In this document: positions 61,201-64,000 of the stretch, in pieces
Position numbering within the stretch: position 1 is the stretch's first letter
Layout of the letters: every line of letters begins with the position of its first letter
From: Primula veris
Taxonomy: Eukaryota > Streptophyta > Magnoliopsida > Ericales > Primulaceae
Assembly (NCBI GenBank): GCA_963682055.1
Contig: OY821747.1
Location: 19,704,258-19,768,257, forward strand
DNA: 64,000 nt
Direction: 5' to 3'
Position numbers and translations under genes: made by a program
Notes under the pieces: model-generated
Database searches by the model: none
Told to the model about the DNA's origin: nothing
What the model saw: the letters and a program-made list of their open reading frames with translations, nothing else

Positions 61201-64000
61201 TTGGCTAGGGAATCGGCGAAGTAAGTTCATCCCCCTCTGCAGGAAATCATCCTTGTAAGGTGAATCTTTTCCAACTAGGGCTTGTTTGCCCTTTAGTTTT
61301 ATTTTTGATTATTTCTTGGTATTAGTATGCTTTCAAAATGTTTGATGTTCTAATGTCTGAGTTATAGAACCCATACCTTCATTGAATCAATAAACCTACA
61401 TATTTTAGAGTCCCGATTGCATGCAGTATTAACCAAACCTTATCTCAAATATTTATAACCTAATCAGTTATTCTCTTACTTTCATTGGTTGCTCATGGTT
61501 GGATTTTGTACGGGGTCAAATATTAATAGTCTAGTCATTGTTTTACTTGTTTTCAAAACGGTAATTTTTTCGTACCTGCAGACGTACATCATTTAAATAC
61601 AAATACTTTATCATCTCATTCTCATGCCTCTTCTTCATATCCCCTCCATCCCTCCATGTTATTTTTTTTTCTGTTTTCATAATCTCCATCTTAGGGTATA
61701 TAAGAGAATAGGATAGAATAGAATCTGGAAAGATAAGAGTAAGAATTGAGCAAATGTTTTGTTCTCCTTTTGCTTGCATACAGGTCTTATTGGCTAGGGA
61801 ATCGGCGAAGTAAGTTCATCTCCCTCTCCAGGAAATCATCCTTCTTGTAAGGTGAATCTTTTACAACGAGGGCTTGTTTGTCCTTTAGTTTTATTTTTGA
61901 TTATTTCTTGGTAATACTATACTTATGTTGCATATACTTATGTTGCATTTCCTTATGTTGCCTTTCTGTTTGTATTCTGTGTAGTCAATGATTGGCTAGG
62001 GAATCGGCGAAGTAAGTTCATCCTCCTCTCTAGGAAATCATCCTTGTAAGGTGAATCTTTTCCAACTAGGTCTTGTTTGTCCTTTAGTTTTATTTTTGAT
62101 TATTTCTTGGTATTAGTATGCTTTCAAAATGTTTGATGTTCTAATGTCTGAGTTCTAGAACCCATACCTTCATTGAATCAATAAACCTACATGTTTTAGA
62201 GTCCCGATTGCATGCAGTATTAACCAAACCTTATCTCAAATATTTATAACCTAATAAGTTATTCTCTTACTTTCATTGGTTGCTCATGGTTGGATTTTGT
62301 ACGGTGTCAAATACTAATAGTCTAGTCATTGTTTTACTTGTTTTTAAAACGGTAATTTTTTCGTACCTGCAGTTGTCTCGTACATGATTTAAATACATAT
62401 ACTTTATCATCTCATTCTCATGCCTCTTCTTCATATCGCCTCCATCCCTCCATGTTATTTTTTGTTCTGCTTTCATAATCTCCATCTTAGGGAATATAAG
62501 AGAATAGGATAGAATAGAATCTGGAAAGATAAGTGTAAGAATTGAGCAAACGTTTTGTTCTCCTTTTGCTTGCATACAGGTCTTAGGGAATCGGCGAAGT
62601 ATGTTCATCTCCCTCTCCAGGAGATCATCCTTCTTGTAAGGTGAATCTTTTACAACTAGGGTTTGTTTGTTCTTTAGTTTTATTTTTGATTATTTCTTGG
62701 TATTTGTATACATATGTTGCATTTCCTTATGTTGCCTTTCTGTTTGTATTCTGTGTAGTCAATGATTGGCTAGGGAATCGGCGAAGTAAGTTCATCTCCT
62801 TCTCTAGAAAATCATTCTTCTTGTAAGGTGAATCTTTTACAACTAGGGCTTGTTTGTCCTTTAGTTTTATTTTTGATTATTTCTTGGTATTAGTATACTT
62901 ATGTTGCATTTCCTTATGATGCCTTTTTGTTTGTATTCTGTGTAGTCTATTATTGGCTAGGGAATCGGCGAAGTAAGTTCATCCCCCTCTGCAGGAAATC
63001 ATCCTTGTAAGGTGAATCTTTTCCAACTAGGGCTTGTTTGCCCTTTAGTTTTATTTTTGATTATTTCTTGGTATTAGTATGCTTTCAAAATGTTTGATGT
63101 TCTAATGTCTGAGTTATAGAACCCATACCTTCATTGAATCAATAAACCTACATATTTTAGAGTCCCGATTGCATGCAGTATTAACCAAACCTTATCTCAA
63201 ATATTTATAACCTAATCAGTTATTCTCTTACTTTCATTGGTTGCTCATGGTTGGATTTTGTACGGGGTCAAATATTAATAGTCTAGTCATTGTTTTACTT
63301 GTTTTCAAAACGGTAATTTTTTCGTACCTGCAGACGTACATCATTTAAATACAAATACTTTATCATCTCATTCTCATGCCTCTTCTTCATATCCCCTCCA
63401 TCCCTCCATGTTATTTTTTTTTCTGTTTTCATAATCTCCATCTTAGGGTATATAAGAGAATAGGATAGAATAGAATCTGGAAAGATAAGAGTAAGAATTG
63501 AGCAAATGTTTTGTTCTCCTTTTGCTTGCATACAGGTCTTATTGGCTAGGGAATCGGCGAAGTAAGTTCATCTCCCTCTCCAGGAAATCATCCTTCTTGT
63601 AAGGTGAATCTTTTACAACGAGGGCTTGTTTGTCCTTTAGTTTTATTTTTGATTATTTCTTGGTAATACTATACTTATGTTGCATATACTTATGTTGCAT
63701 TTCCTTATGTTGCCTTTCTGTTTGTATTCTGTTTAGTCAATGATTGGCTAGGGAATCGGCGAAGTAAGTTCATCCTCCTCTCTAGGAAATCATCCTTGTA
63801 AGGTGAATCTTTTCCAACTAGGTCTTGTTTGTCCTTTAGTTTTATTTTTGATTATTTCTTGGTATTAGTATGCTTTCAAAATGTTTGATGTTCTAATGTC
63901 TGAGTTCTAGAACCCATACCTTCATTGAATCAATAAACCTACATGTTTTAGAGTCCCGATTGCATGCAGTATTAACCAAACCTTATCTCAAATATTTATA

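Larger units (their letters stand above)
54454..64000 (+). repeat. Right tandem array of hnRNP-gene 3'-tail repeats
   Basis: This is the same family and orientation as 1-7045, and it continues beyond the right edge. The landmark AAAACGGTAAT falls at 54976, 55568, 56160, 57116, 57892, 58853, 59633, 60599, 61555, 62346 and 63307. The first two periods are 592 bp; later ones alternate around 776-791 and 956-966 bp, giving a ~1.74-1.75-kb higher-order unit. Units near 61200-62000 and 62940-63740 share private variants (GAGTTATAGAAC, TACGGGGTCAAAT, GGTAATACTATAC), which shows a recent 1,752-bp duplication. The recurring 61-, 78-, 93- and 111-residue frames here lie across intron-like DNA and are repeat by-products. 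Confidence 0.9.

Noticed and set aside
56450..62826. Repeated 61-codon + strand frames starting MNLLQLGFVCSL, and 93-111-codon minus frames
   Set aside because: They run across the T-rich intron-like spacer and the exon-like core; the hydrophobic look comes from T-rich DNA. The frames are repeat by-products.

Overview
The window looks like nuclear DNA from a flowering plant, probably a dicot. The evidence is plant-type telomere heptamers (CCCTAAA) spread through a large satellite, decayed Mutator-like (MULE) and hAT transposons, a plant GRF zinc-finger pseudogene, and one spliced exon of a plant hnRNP A/B-like glycine-rich RNA-binding protein. The DNA is AT-rich and mostly repetitive. I see no bacterial, organellar or viral gene, and no species can be named from the sequence alone. 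No complete intact gene is present.

Layout. (1) 1-7045: a tandem array in + orientation built from the 3' tail of the hnRNP-like gene. It contains exon-like copies with splice signals, intron-like spacers and 3'UTR-like pieces with AATAAA. (2) 7046-14183: a transposon graveyard. It holds two short non-autonomous hAT elements with exact 8-bp target duplications (7515-7983 and 9275-9959). The second sits inside a broken GRF zinc-finger gene that starts at 8864. A ~40-bp minisatellite lies at about 10350-10850. A multi-exon MULE transposase pseudogene runs on the minus strand (10833-13525), and the region ends with the end of an Emigrant/pogo-like MITE (to 13791). (3) 14184-52908: 38.7 kb of uninterrupted satellite with monomers of ~150-180 bp. 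Each monomer joins a unique half to a run of degenerate telomere heptamers. The satellite has clear higher-order structure: 1,494-bp and 2,653-bp blocks in the left part, and ten copies of a ~2.22-2.29-kb, 13-monomer block in the right part. (4) 52909-54048: GGT-rich low-complexity DNA, a TA microsatellite, a dispersed repeat that is an inverted relative of one at 8441, and apparent intron DNA. (5) 54049-54453: the last coding exon of the hnRNP-like gene. (6) 54454-64000: a second tail-repeat array in the same orientation as region 1, running off the window.

How the parts relate. Regions 1 and 6 are the same repeat family, and both descend from the end of the exon at 54049-54453. That exon ends in a stop codon 13 nt before a GTAAGT donor. 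The array then repeats short cassettes of 19-27 bp, each between a pyrimidine-rich AG acceptor and a GTAAGT-type donor, with poly(A) signals in between. A gene's 3' end therefore appears to have been amplified into dozens of potential micro-exons and alternative terminal exons. Whether they are spliced needs RNA data. This array and the telomere-motif satellite are the two most unusual features here.
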